Source of the DNA: Zingiber officinale
Taxonomy: Eukaryota > Streptophyta > Magnoliopsida > Zingiberales > Zingiberaceae
Assembly (NCBI RefSeq): GCF_018446385.1
Contig: NC_055987.1
Location: 81,277,418-81,341,417, forward strand
Reading direction: 5' to 3'
DNA length: 64,000 nt
Both the position numbers and the translations under genes were made by a program. This document shows, piece by piece, positions 46,199-56,906 of the stretch. The notes beneath the pieces are model-generated. The model was not told the DNA's origin. It searched no databases and saw only the letters and a list, made by a program, of their open reading frames with translations. Position 1 is the first letter of the stretch; each line of letters opens with the position of its first letter.

Positions 46199-46532
46199 TG
46201 ATCCCGTCCGGAAGCTGAGTCAGATGGAGGCGGGCCTTGATGGACTGGCAGTTGACGGAAAGTCGCCGAAACGTCGGATCGACCTGGCACCCCCCTCGGA
46301 GGTTCGCATGGGCGGCTGACGCAGGAAGATGACCAGGACGATGACACTGTTGCTCTGCGCACACTCAGATGAGCCCTCGAGTCGTTAGAGACCAGAAACC
46401 AGGGAAAAGTCCCCGGGTCAGGCCCTCAGACGCTCAAGTCAGAAACTTTTTCCCTAGAAAACATAGAGAAAGGATGAAAAATAAAGACTGGTGAGAAATG
46501 ACGAGTGAGCGTACCTGCATAAGGGACAAAGC
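46199..46532 (-). repeat. 5' LTR of Tat element, first part
   Basis: Plus strand TGATCCCGTCCGGAAG..., homologous to 36071 onward. Interrupted at 46533 by a copia element; the LTR resumes at 55722. Confidence 0.87.
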
Positions 46533-48349
46533 TGTTAGTTAGAGCCCTAGAGCCAATCATTTGATGATTGTATGGACTCATGTATATCATATTCTTAATA
46601 AAGGCATTGGTTTTTGGTTATTATGCTTATTTGTATTAGTGTCAGATAAAATAAGTATAGTAACGTCCTTGAGTAGAACGTTCATACCTATATCAATCGA
46701 TTAGTTGAATCGATAGTGAGATGATATAGGGAACACTACTCTAAATCATTCCTAGTCGAGTATTAACATTCAGGGACAATGTTAATGCAATAAGACTAGC
46801 ATGTAGGTCAGCTCGATGACTTGATCTCACAAGTCATGGATATAGAGATATCAAGCTGACACATGGGTATGCATTAGAGAATGTATACTGAATGACCCGC
46901 CATGAGAAAGTATCATGGATCGTTATATGAGTGTCATATACTTTCTCATGTGGCTATTAGTATGACTATTAGTCCTTAGACCTGAAGTCACCATGGATCC
47001 CTACATAAGGAGTTATGTACTTTAGTTTCGTCAAACGTCACCCGTAACTGGGTGGACTATAAAGGCGATTACTGGGTATGTAACGAATTATGCAGAGGGA
47101 TGTGAGTGATGTAGAAGGGATCTATCCCTCCCATATGACGGGAGCGACATCGCTATTCTTGATAGAGTGAGACCACTAAGCGCATGGCCATGCCCAAATG
47201 AGTCAACATTAGACGTTGAGCTCATTTGATCGAGTGAGTCTACTTGGAGTTCAAGATTTAGATTGATTGGAGGATGACATGGTCTATGCCTCACATTTAT
47301 CAATCTAGATGTCTAGGATAGAAGGACAATGTCACATATTGTGAGGAGTCACAATTAGTAGTCACAAGGTGATGTCGGATCTTGACATTCTTGTAACTTG
47401 GGTAGTAATGATGTGTTGCTAGATACCGCTCATTACTTATGCTCCTAAATGGGTTTAGGGGCATTGCCAACGTTACAAGAACCTATAGGGTCACACACTA
47501 AGGGCAAATAGATGGAGACTAGGTTCATTTGATGAACCTAAATGATTAGGTTCATATGATGAACCAAATTGGATTAAGAGTAATCCAAAGTAGGATAATT
47601 GAGTTGGACTCAAGTTGGTTCATGTGTTAAGTGAGTCTAATTTGGACTTAGACTCATTTAATTAATTTAATTCAATGAATAGAGATTCATTAAATTAAAA
47701 TTGGCTTGAACCAATGGTTAGATTAGATCAACCAAGGATAGAAGTGGTCAAGTTTGACTTGACTTAAGTAGGAAGATGAAGAGTCATGTTTTGACTTGAC
47801 TTTGACTTGACCAATGCCACATCATCAAGGCCTCTTCATTTGGTCAAGTTTGACTTGACCAAATGCCACCTCATGGGAGTTACCAAGAGTTGTGACTCTT
47901 GATATTCCATGGGGGTTACAAGGTTTAATGTGGCCGGCCACTTTGAGTGTAAAAATGAATGTTTTATTTTTCATTCAAGGCTAATTGATTTCATCTTCTT
48001 CCTCTTGCTCACAATTCTTCTCTCCCTCTTCTCCTTCTTGCCGAGACCTTGCTTGAGTGCTAGCACACTCTAAGGTTTCTTCTCCATCTCTTGCTTGTGT
48101 GGATACAAATAGAGAAGTGTCTACTTTGACACTTTTGAGATCCGGCGAACCAAGGACAAGCGGGATTGCGAAGGGCTTCGCTACAAAGGTATAAATGGTT
48201 TATTCTTATGTAGATCTACTGTAGATTAAAGTTTTTCAAACTCGTACTCGTATTTTCGTTTGGTTTTACCTTGCACGAGATCCGTGGCTTGGGCGATTCG
48301 GGGTTTCCGCGACGTGAAAAGCGGTTTTCGCGGCCCGAAAAACCCAACA
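46533..48349 (+). repeat. 5' LTR of plus-strand copia element
   Basis: 1817 bp, TGTTAGTTAGAGCC...AACCCAACA. Confidence 0.95.
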
Positions 48350-50009
48350 GTGGTATCAGAGCCACGTGCAAGGCTTGTACGAGTTTGTTTTTATTTTTAT
48401 GAAAAATAAAACCTTCTGTGATTTTCTGTAAAAATTAGTTTTTTATGATTTTATGGGTAATTTTTCCGTAGAAGCGGTGTCTCAGCACTTGTAGGCTTCG
48501 GCTACCGGAAAGATCTTTCAAAACCGGCTTCGTTTTGCCCCAAATCCATTTGGGACAGCGGGCTTGGGTGCCATTAGATCGCAAAGGAGCAACTCACGAT
48601 GGTTAGATCGTGGGTAGGGGTACTGCCCCTAATCCCGCAAGGGGATTTGCTCCGCGATCGCACCCGAAATCGCTAAAAACGAACCCGCCGGGAAGATTTT
48701 TCCGAAACGGCAATGTCTCGACCCAAATCGTTTTGGGACAGCGGGTTTAGGTGCTGTTGGATCGCAAAGGAACCCTCGCGATGGTTAGATCACGGGTAGG
48801 GGCGATGCCCCTGGGCCCCGTTCCGCGATTGCGCCCGAAACCGCTAAACGGGACCGCCGGGAAATTTTATTCGTAAAATTGTAAAAATTAATTTTAAAAT
48901 TATAGAAAATTATGAAAAATATATAATTTTGAATTATATATTAATTTGTGATAGTCATGGCCCAAAGCCCAATATGATTGGTTGTGTTGTAATTCTTAAT
49001 ACGGCCTGCGTGCTGTTATGTGTTTGCGAGTGTTGTATTATATTCGCGACCTGCGCGTCGTGCCTTCTCTTATTTTCTTGTTGTAAATTAGATTTAGACT
49101 CGAAAGTAACTCGAGTTTCAAATTGTAATGTACAAATTGGAGCGGTGAAGGGTCCACATGAGACGGAGTTCCGAGGCGGGCACGAGCAACACAAGGTGGT
49201 CAAAGGGAGTAGCTTGAAGAAGCTGTTGACCCTAGGTTGACCAATCGATCTTCTCATTGGCTTGAGAAGATCGTAGTAGGGCCATGACTAAATCACAAAT
49301 AGATTAATTAATTGCTTGTGTATGTGATGCATATTTAATAAGTAGTTAATTAATTAGTGCCTAACGATTATATTAGATCTAAGTCGTGCACATGATGCAC
49401 CCTTGCGATTAGATTAGATCTAAGTCGTGCACAAGATGCATCCCTTCTCGATTAGATTAGATCTCAATCGACTCAACTCTAATGCCTAACCGTGCCGTAA
49501 TACCTATCACTACCTCGATCACATGTATTGTTGAATCTGCCAAAGCAGAGCAATACATATTATCTTGGTAGGGTACGGAGGGACAATCTTGGTCCCGTCT
49601 ATCAACGCATGGGTGAATACAAACTCAATTAGATTGAGTATTCATAGTTACTCGGTTGGATTGAGTCAACTATAGGCATTCTTCCAATAGTTTAAAAGAT
49701 AGGTCAATATCACATCTATATTAACTCTCGGGCGTATTAGCCAAAGCTAACTCGAGTTCTAATATAAATGCGGATATTGATTCTATAAACAAGAGTTGTA
49801 TAGAGATGTAATTGGTAATCGTTACCTACCGATCATACTAAGCCTTGGGCGTATTAGCCAAAGCTAACTCAAGGGTTAGTATGATGTGGATCTTGTCCCA
49901 CAAGAATTATAGAATTCAGTGGGAGCATCATTTAATTAAAAGGCCTAATTAAATGATTTTTAAAAGAATATGATATTTATTTCTGCAAATTTTTCTGTTG
50001 TAGATAACC
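48350..50009 (+). other. Copia leader with duplicated CG-rich segment
   Basis: Starts with the primer site. A segment of about 183 bp occurs twice: tgggacagcggg... at 48551 and 48734, each copy running through gatcgcaaagg, gggtaggggc and ccgccgggaa. Between 49360 and 49460 a second short repeat (gattagattagatct, gtcgtgcac) occurs. The open frame at 48929-49240 is not a known protein. Confidence 0.75.
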
Positions 50010-51611
50010 ATGACGTCGAACACGAATTCCTTCTCCCTGCGATCTGTCCTTGAGAACGACAAGCTCAACGGAGCGAATTTCCTGGACTGGTACAGGAACT
50101 TGAGAATAGTTCTCACCCAGGAGCGTAAGCTGTACGTTCTGGAGCAACCCATTCCGGAGGCTCCTCCTTCCAATGCCCCGCGAGCCGACAAAGATGCTTA
50201 CAAGAAACATCAAGACGACGCATTAGATGTGTCATGTCTAATGCTCGCGACCATGAACTCAGAGCTTCAGAAGCAACATGAGTTGATGGGCGCTTTTGAT
50301 ATGGTTGAGCATCTTCACCAACTATATCAGGGACAAGCGAGGCATGAGAGATTTGAGATCTCGAAGGCACTGTTTCAGTGCAAGATGTCAGACGGGGCTC
50401 CTGTAGGTCCTTATGTACTCAAGATGATTGGGTACATAGAGAACCTACAAAGACTGGGGTTCCCACTTGGCCAAGAGCTGGCCACTGACTTGATCTTGCA
50501 GTCCTTGCCGGATAGCTATAGTCAATTCGTTCTCAACTATAACATGAACGAGATTGACAAGTCACTGCCCGAGCTACTTAGTATGTTACGAACTGCTGAG
50601 ATTAACCTTAAGAAGGTTAAGCCCATTCTGATGGTCCAGAAGCACAAGGGCAAGGGCAAGCCCAAAGGTAAGGGAAAGTCCCAAACCAAGGGCAAAGGCA
50701 AGGCACTGAAGCCTAAAGGAGGGGTCGCCAAGGATGCTACCTGCTTCCACTGCGATCAGACCGGGCACTGGAAGAGGAACTGCAAGGTATACTTGGAGGA
50801 TCTTAAGAAGAAGCGAAGTGAGACTTCAGGTATATATGTTATAGAAGTCAATCTATCTATTTCTACATCATGGGTATTAGATACTGGATGTGCTTCTCAC
50901 ATTTGTACTGATGTGCAGGCGCTGAGAAATAGCAGAGCATTGGCAAAGGGCGAGGTGGACCTACGAGTAGGCAATGGAGCACGGGTTGCTGTAGGAACTT
51001 ATCAGCTATCTCTGCCCTCTGGGCTTGTACTAGATTTAGATGATTGTTGTTATGTGCCTGCTCTTACTAAGAACATAGTTTCAGTTTCTTGTTTAGACAA
51101 GAAAGGATACTCTTTTATAATAAAAGACAAATGTTGTTCTGTATATTTAAAAGATATGTTCTATTGTTGTGCACCTCTAATAAATGGACACAATATTCTA
51201 GACCTCGAGAGCCCTATCTATAACATTAGTACCAAGAGGTTCAAGTCAAATGACATGAACCAAACCTACCTCTGGCACTGTCGCTTAGGTCATATAAATG
51301 ACAAGCGCTTATCCCAGCTCCATAAGGATGGTTTGCTGGACTCATTTGATTTAGAATCATATGAGATATGCGAGTCATGCCTACGAGGCAAGATGACCAA
51401 AACCCCCTTTAGTGGGCATAGCGAGAGAGCAACTGATTTGTTAGGACTCATACATAGTGATGTATGTGGCCCTTTCAATGTTGTGGCTAGAGGCGGTTAT
51501 AGGTACTTCATCACATTTACTGATGATTTCAGTAGATACGGTTATGTGTACTTGATGACACATAAGTCTGAATCCTTTGAAAAGTTCAAAGAATTCAAGA
51601 ATGAAGCATAA
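50010..51611 (+). CDS. Copia gag-protease-integrase N-terminal polyprotein
   Basis: 533-codon open frame, start MTSNTNSFSLRSVLENDKLN at 50010, 1.66 kb after the LTR. Residues 1-205: UBN2-type gag (FLDWYRNLRIVLTQERK, LYQGQARHERFEIS). About 210-245: basic KGKGKPKGKGKSQTKGKGKA linker. About 250-263: zinc knuckle CFHCDQTGHWKRNC, complete. About 293: protease WVLDTGCASHIC with catalytic Asp. About 420-470: integrase zinc-binding region YLWHCRLGHINDKRL...CESCLRGK. About 490: start of the integrase core (IHSDVCGPFNVVARGGYRYF, first catalytic Asp; FTDDFSRYGYVYL). The frame ends TAA at 51611 inside the integrase core. Gag and protease may still be functional; integrase is cut short. Confidence 0.93.
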   Translation: MTSNTNSFSLRSVLENDKLNGANFLDWYRNLRIVLTQERKLYVLEQPIPEAPPSNAPRADKDAYKKHQDDALDVSCLMLATMNSELQKQHELMGAFDMVEHLHQLYQGQARHERFEISKALFQCKMSDGAPVGPYVLKMIGYIENLQRLGFPLGQELATDLILQSLPDSYSQFVLNYNMNEIDKSLPELLSMLRTAEINLKKVKPILMVQKHKGKGKPKGKGKSQTKGKGKALKPKGGVAKDATCFHCDQTGHWKRNCKVYLEDLKKKRSETSGIYVIEVNLSISTSWVLDTGCASHICTDVQALRNSRALAKGEVDLRVGNGARVAVGTYQLSLPSGLVLDLDDCCYVPALTKNIVSVSCLDKKGYSFIIKDKCCSVYLKDMFYCCAPLINGHNILDLESPIYNISTKRFKSNDMNQTYLWHCRLGHINDKRLSQLHKDGLLDSFDLESYEICESCLRGKMTKTPFSGHSERATDLLGLIHSDVCGPFNVVARGGYRYFITFTDDFSRYGYVYLMTHKSESFEKFKEFKNEA

Positions 51612-53882
51612 TCGACTTGGCAAGAGTATTAAGGTACTTGATTAGATCGAGGTGGTGAATACTTAAGTCATGAGTTTCGTGACTACTTAGCCGAGTGTGG
51701 GATTTTATCTCAACTCACTCCTCCTGGAACACCACAAAGGAATGGTGTATCCGAAAGGAGGAATCGTACTTATTAGATATGGTATGATCTATGATGAGTC
51801 ACATGATCTTCCGACATATCTATGGGGATATGCTCTAGACACGGCAGCTTTCATACTCAACCGAGTTCCATCAAAGGCGTGATAAAGACACCATAGGATA
51901 TGGACGGAGAGATGCTCGGTGTCTTTCATGAGGATTTGGGGTTGTGAGGCTTACGTTGACGTCAAGTGTCGGACAAATTAGGACCCAAATCCGACAAGTG
52001 CTATTTCATTGGATATCCCAAGGAAACTAAGGGATATTACTTCTACATTCCCAATCAGCAGATAGTTGTGGCAAAGACCGGGGTCTTTCTAGAAAGGGAC
52101 TTTGTTTTAGAAAGACTAGTGGGAGCGCGTTCGATCTTGAAGAAGTTCAAGATGCGAACAATAGCACTGATGCCTCGATGGAAATTGAACTGGAACCACA
52201 AAGTGTTGTGGATGATGTTCCACAAGGAGTTGAGGAACAACAACCGGTTCAAGTAGACATACCTCTTCGCAGGTCTGATAGGGTACGTCGTCAGCCTGAG
52301 AGATACTCATTTCTCTTGTCTGACCATGATGACGTTATGCTCATAGAGGATGAGCCTACCACCTATCAGGAAGCTGTGATGAGACCAGATTCCGATAAAT
52401 GGCTAGAGGCCATGAGATCCGAAATGGAGTCCATGTACACCAACCAAGTATGGACTTTGGTTGATCCACCTGAAGGGGTAAAACCCATTGGGTGTAAGTG
52501 GGTCTTTAAGAGAAAGACTGACATGGATGGACTTATTTATAAGGGTCGCTTGGTAGCTAAAGGTTTCAAGCAGATTCATGGTATTGACTATGATGAAACC
52601 TTTTCTCCAGTAGCGATGTTTAAATCCATTCGGATCATGCTTGCTATTACAGCCTACCATGACTATGAGATATGGCAGATGGATGTCAAAACCGCGTTTC
52701 TGAATGGAAACCTACTCGAGGATGTGTACATGACACAACCTGAGGGTTTTGTAGATCCACAAGATACTAGTAGAGTATGCAATCTGCATAGGTCCATTTA
52801 TGGACTAAAGCAAGCTTCGGAGCTGGAATCTTCGATTTGATGATGCGATCAAGCAGTTTGGTTTCATCAAGAACGAAGATGAACCTTGTGTCTACTAGAA
52901 GGTTGTAGGGGATATAGTTGTCTTCCTCATATTGTATGTGGATGACATACTACTCATTGGGAAGGACATCCTATGCTTCTGTCAAGACCCGGCTAGGGAG
53001 TTTCTTATCAATGAAGGACTTAGGTGAGGCATCCCGCATTCTAGGGATACAGATCTATAGAGATAGATCTAAGAGATTACTTGGCCTAAGTCGAGTACAT
53101 ACATTGACAAGGTACTCCTTCGGTTTGCCATGCAGAACTCCAAGAAGGGATTTCCGCCGATGTCACATGGCGTGAGTCTTTCGAAGACTCAAAGTCCCTC
53201 TTCTAGGGAGGAGAGAGACCGCATGGATCAGATCCCTTATGCCTCAGCCATAGGATCGATCATGTACGTCATGCTATGTACTCGACCTGATGTCTCGTAT
53301 GCTTTGATGACGAGCAGATACCAGTCGATCCGGTGAAAGTCATGGATAGAGGTCAAGAATATTCTTAAGTACTTAAGAAGGACTAAAGAATATTTCTTGA
53401 TATATGGAGGCAATGATGAGCTAACCGTAAAGGGTTACTGATGCTAGCTTCCAGACCGACCGGGATGACTATAGATCGCAATCGGGGTTCGTATTTTGCA
53501 TTAATGGTGGCGCATGGAAGAGTTCAAGCGATACATGAGTCGATTCTACAACAAGAGTACATTGCCGCATCGAGGCGGAAGAAGGAGGCGGTTGATCCCA
53601 AGTTCATCGAACTTGGGGTGGTTCCCAACATTCTGACCCATTGAGCTCTATTGTGACAACAATGGAGCTATAGCACAGGCGAAGAAACCTCGCTCACACC
53701 AGCGGACCAAGCATATACGCTTCCATCTCATTCGAGAAATTATCGATAGAGGAGATGTGAAGATTTGCATAGTACCTACAGAGGCTAACATCGCAGATCC
53801 CTTGACCAAGGCTTTGGCACAGAGGAATCATGATGGTCACACTAGGTCTTTAGGCCTTAGAGCCTATACTGATTGGCACTAG
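51612..53882 (+). pseudogene. Copia pol remainder: integrase, RT, RNase H with frameshifts
   Basis: Continues the polyprotein in shifting frames. Integrase C-terminal part: 51620-52170 (GYALDTAAFILNRVPSKA, KCYFIGYPKETKGYYFY). Reverse transcriptase: 52178-52840 (EMESMYTNQVWTLVDPPEGV, GIDYDETFSPVAMFKSIR, WQMDVKTAFLNGNLLEDVYM), then a two-base deletion relative to the minus-strand relative at about 52818, a stop at about 52897 and the catalytic box LYVDDILLIGKD near 52932 in another frame. RNase H: 53340-53882 with further frameshifts, ending ...TDWH-type TGGCACTAG at 53882. Several breaks lie at runs or small indels, so part could be sequencing error, but the number argues for real decay. Confidence 0.9.
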
Positions 53883-53896
53883 TGCTAGTGGGAGAT

Positions 53897-55716
53897 TGTT
53901 AGTTAGAGCCCTAGAGCCAATCATTTGATGATTGTATGGACTCATGTATATCATATTCTTAATAAAGGCATTGGTTTTTGGTTATTATGCTTATTTGTAT
54001 TAGTGTCAGATAAAATAAGTATAGTAACGTCCTTGAGTAGAACGTTCATACCTATATCAATCGATTAGTTGAATCGATAGTGAGATGATATAGGGAACAC
54101 TACTCTAAATCATTCCTAGTCGAGTATTAACATTCAGGGACAATGTTAATGCAATAAGACTAGCATGTAGGTCAGCTTGATGACTTGATCTCACAAGTCA
54201 TGGATATAGAGATATCAAGCTGACACATGGGTATGCATTAGAGAATGTATACTGAATGACCCGCCATGAGAAAGTATCATGGATCGTTATATGAGTGTCA
54301 TATACTTTCTCATGTGGCTATTAGTATGACTATTAGTCCTTAGACCTGAAGTCACCATGGATCCCTACATAAGGAGTTATGTACTTTAGTTTCGTCAAAC
54401 GTCACCCGTAACTGGGTGGACTATAAAGGCGATTACTGGGTATGTAACGAATTATGCAGAGGGATGTGAGTGATGTAGAAGGGATCTATCCCTCCCATAT
54501 GACGGGAGCAACATCGCTATTCTTGATAGAGTGAGACCACTAAGCGCATGGCCATGCCCAAATGAGTCAACATTAGATGTTGAGCTCATTTGATCGAGTG
54601 AGTCTACTTGGAGTTCAAGATTTAGATTGATTGGAGGATGACACGGTCTATGCCTCACATTTATCAATCTAGATGTCTAGGATAGAAGGACAATGTCACA
54701 TATTGTGAGGAGTCACAATTAGTAGTCACAAGGTGATGTCGGATCTCGATATTCTTGTAACTTGGGTAGTAATGATGTGTTGTTAGATACCGCTCATTAC
54801 TTATGCTCCTAAATGGGTTTAGGGGCATTGCCAATGTTACAAGAACCTATAGGGTCACACACTAAGGCAAATAGATGGAGACTAGGTTCATTTGATGAAC
54901 CTAAATGATTAGGTTCATATGATGAACCAAATTGGATTAAGAGTAATCCAAAGTAGGATAATTGAGTTGGACTCAAGTTGGTTCATGTTTTAAGTGAGTC
55001 TAATTTGGACTTAGACTCATTTAATTAATTTAATTCAATGAATAGAGATTCATTAAATTAAAATTGGCTTGAACCAATGGTTAGATTAGATCAACCAAGG
55101 GATAGAAGTGGTCAAGTTTGACTTGACTTAAGTTGGAAGATGAAGAGTCATGTTTTTGACTTGACTTTGACTTGACCAATGCCACATCATCAAGGCCTCT
55201 TCATTTGGTCAAGTTTGACTTGACCAAATGCCACCTCATGGGAGTTACCAAGAGTTGTGACTCTTGATATTCCATGGGGGTTACAAGGTTTAATGTGGCC
55301 GGCCACTTTGAGTGTAAAAAATGAATGTTTTATTTTTTCATTCAAGGCTAATTGATTTCATCTTCTTCCTCTTGCTCACAATTCTTCTCTCCCTCTTCTC
55401 CTTCTTGCCGAGACCTTGCTTGAGTGCTAGCACACTCTAAGGTTTCTTCTCCATCTCTTGCTTGTGTGGATACAAATAGAGAAGTGTCTACTTTGACACT
55501 TTTGAGATCCGGCGAACCAAGGACAAGCGGGATTGCGAAGGGCTTCGCTACAAAGGTATAAATGGTTTATCCTTATGTAGATCTACTGTAGATTAAAGTT
55601 TTTCAAACTCGTACTCGTATTTTCGTTCGGTTTTACCTTGCACGAGATCCGTGGCTTGGGCGATTCAGGGTTTCCACGACGCGAAAAGCGGTTTTCGCGG
55701 CCCGAAAAACCCAACA
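53897..55716 (+). repeat. 3' LTR of plus-strand copia element
   Basis: 1820 bp, TGTTAGTTAGAGCC...AACCCAACA, next to the polypurine tract. Confidence 0.95.
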
Positions 55717-55721
55717 AAAGC

Positions 55722-56906
55722 ATCCCTTTTTATACTGCAACGGATGTCTCTGGGACCTGGCGAGTGTCAGGGAATGTCGGCTGTCATGCTTTGTCTTGTG
55801 GTGACTGACACGTGGCTCTTCCTAATAGGCTAGCGGCAAAACCAACGGCGTAGCGAGCCCCAACTGTTAGCATATTCCCTGACACATTGATTATTCTCTG
55901 ACATTCTCTGACAAGTGGTTACGATTCCTTGGCTTGTTTGTCCTGTAGTGCCTGGACGCTAGGTTTGCATCCTGACCTGCTTCGATCCACTACTAACCAT
56001 GGCTTATACGTTCCGACCTATCCAACCGGTCTGTTTCCTGACCTGCATTTGTCTACTGTAATCCATAGCTTGCACATGTTGACCTGCCCGACCGATCCAT
56101 TTCTTGACCTACATTTGTCTACTTTAATCCATGGCTTGCATGTTTCGACCTGCCCGACCGACCTGTTTACTGACCTGCATTTGTCTACTATAATCCATGG
56201 CTTGCACGTTCCGACCTGCCCGACCGATCTGTTTCCTGACCTGTATTTGTCTACCATTATCTTTGGTTTGTACATCCCAACCTGTACGCCAGGTATGACT
56301 TCAGACCTGCTTCTGCCTACCGTTATCCATGGCTTGTACACCCCGACCTGTACGCTAGGTCTGTGTCCAGACCTGCTTCTGCCTACCATTATCCATGGCA
56401 TGTACGTCTGACCTATACGCCAGGTCTGTGTCCAGACCTGCTTTTGCCTACCGTTATCCATGGCTTGTACATCCGACCTGTATGCTAAGTCTGAGTCCAT
56501 CTGCGTCCAGACCTGCTTCTTCCTACTGTTATCCATGGCTTGTATGTCCCGACCTGTCCAGACCTGCTTCTGTCTACCGTTATCCATGGCTTGTACGTCT
56601 CGACCTGTACACCAGGTCTGCGTCCAGACATGCTTCTGCCTACTATTATTCATTGCTTGTATGTCCCGACCTGTACGCCAGGTTTGCGTCCAGACCTGCA
56701 TTTGTCTACTGTTATCCATGGCTTGTATGTCCCGACCTGTACGCCAGGTCTGCATCCAGACCTGCATTTGTCTACTGTTATCCATGGCTTGTATATCCTG
56801 ACCTATACACCAGGTCTGCATCCAGACCTGCTTCTTTCTACTGTCATCCATGGCTTATATGTCCCGACCTGTATGCCATGTCTGTTTATTCTACACCCAG
56901 GGTCTT
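55722..56906 (-). repeat. 5' LTR of Tat element, second part
   Basis: Continues the LTR from 46532 (atccctttttatactgcaacggatg..., like 36405 onward), including a 66-bp repeat array at 55970-56890. Cut at 56907 by the Tekay-type insertion; the end of the LTR lies outside the window. In the other LTR the same point reads cagggtcttctttcc (near 37541), so the target duplication should be GTCTT. Confidence 0.87.

Larger units (their letters stand above)
46533..55716 (+). mobile_element. Complete Ty1/copia element (Angela-like), plus strand
   Basis: 9184 bp, LTRs 46533-48349 and 53897-55716, flanked by AAAGC (46528-46532, 55717-55721). The primer site tggtatcagagcc is at 48351-48363; the polypurine tract gtgctagtgggagat at 53882-53896. 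By eye the LTRs differ at about 20 positions in 1.8 kb, so it is the youngest complete element here. It belongs to the same family as 25923-35088. pol is broken by several frameshifts. Confidence 0.95.
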
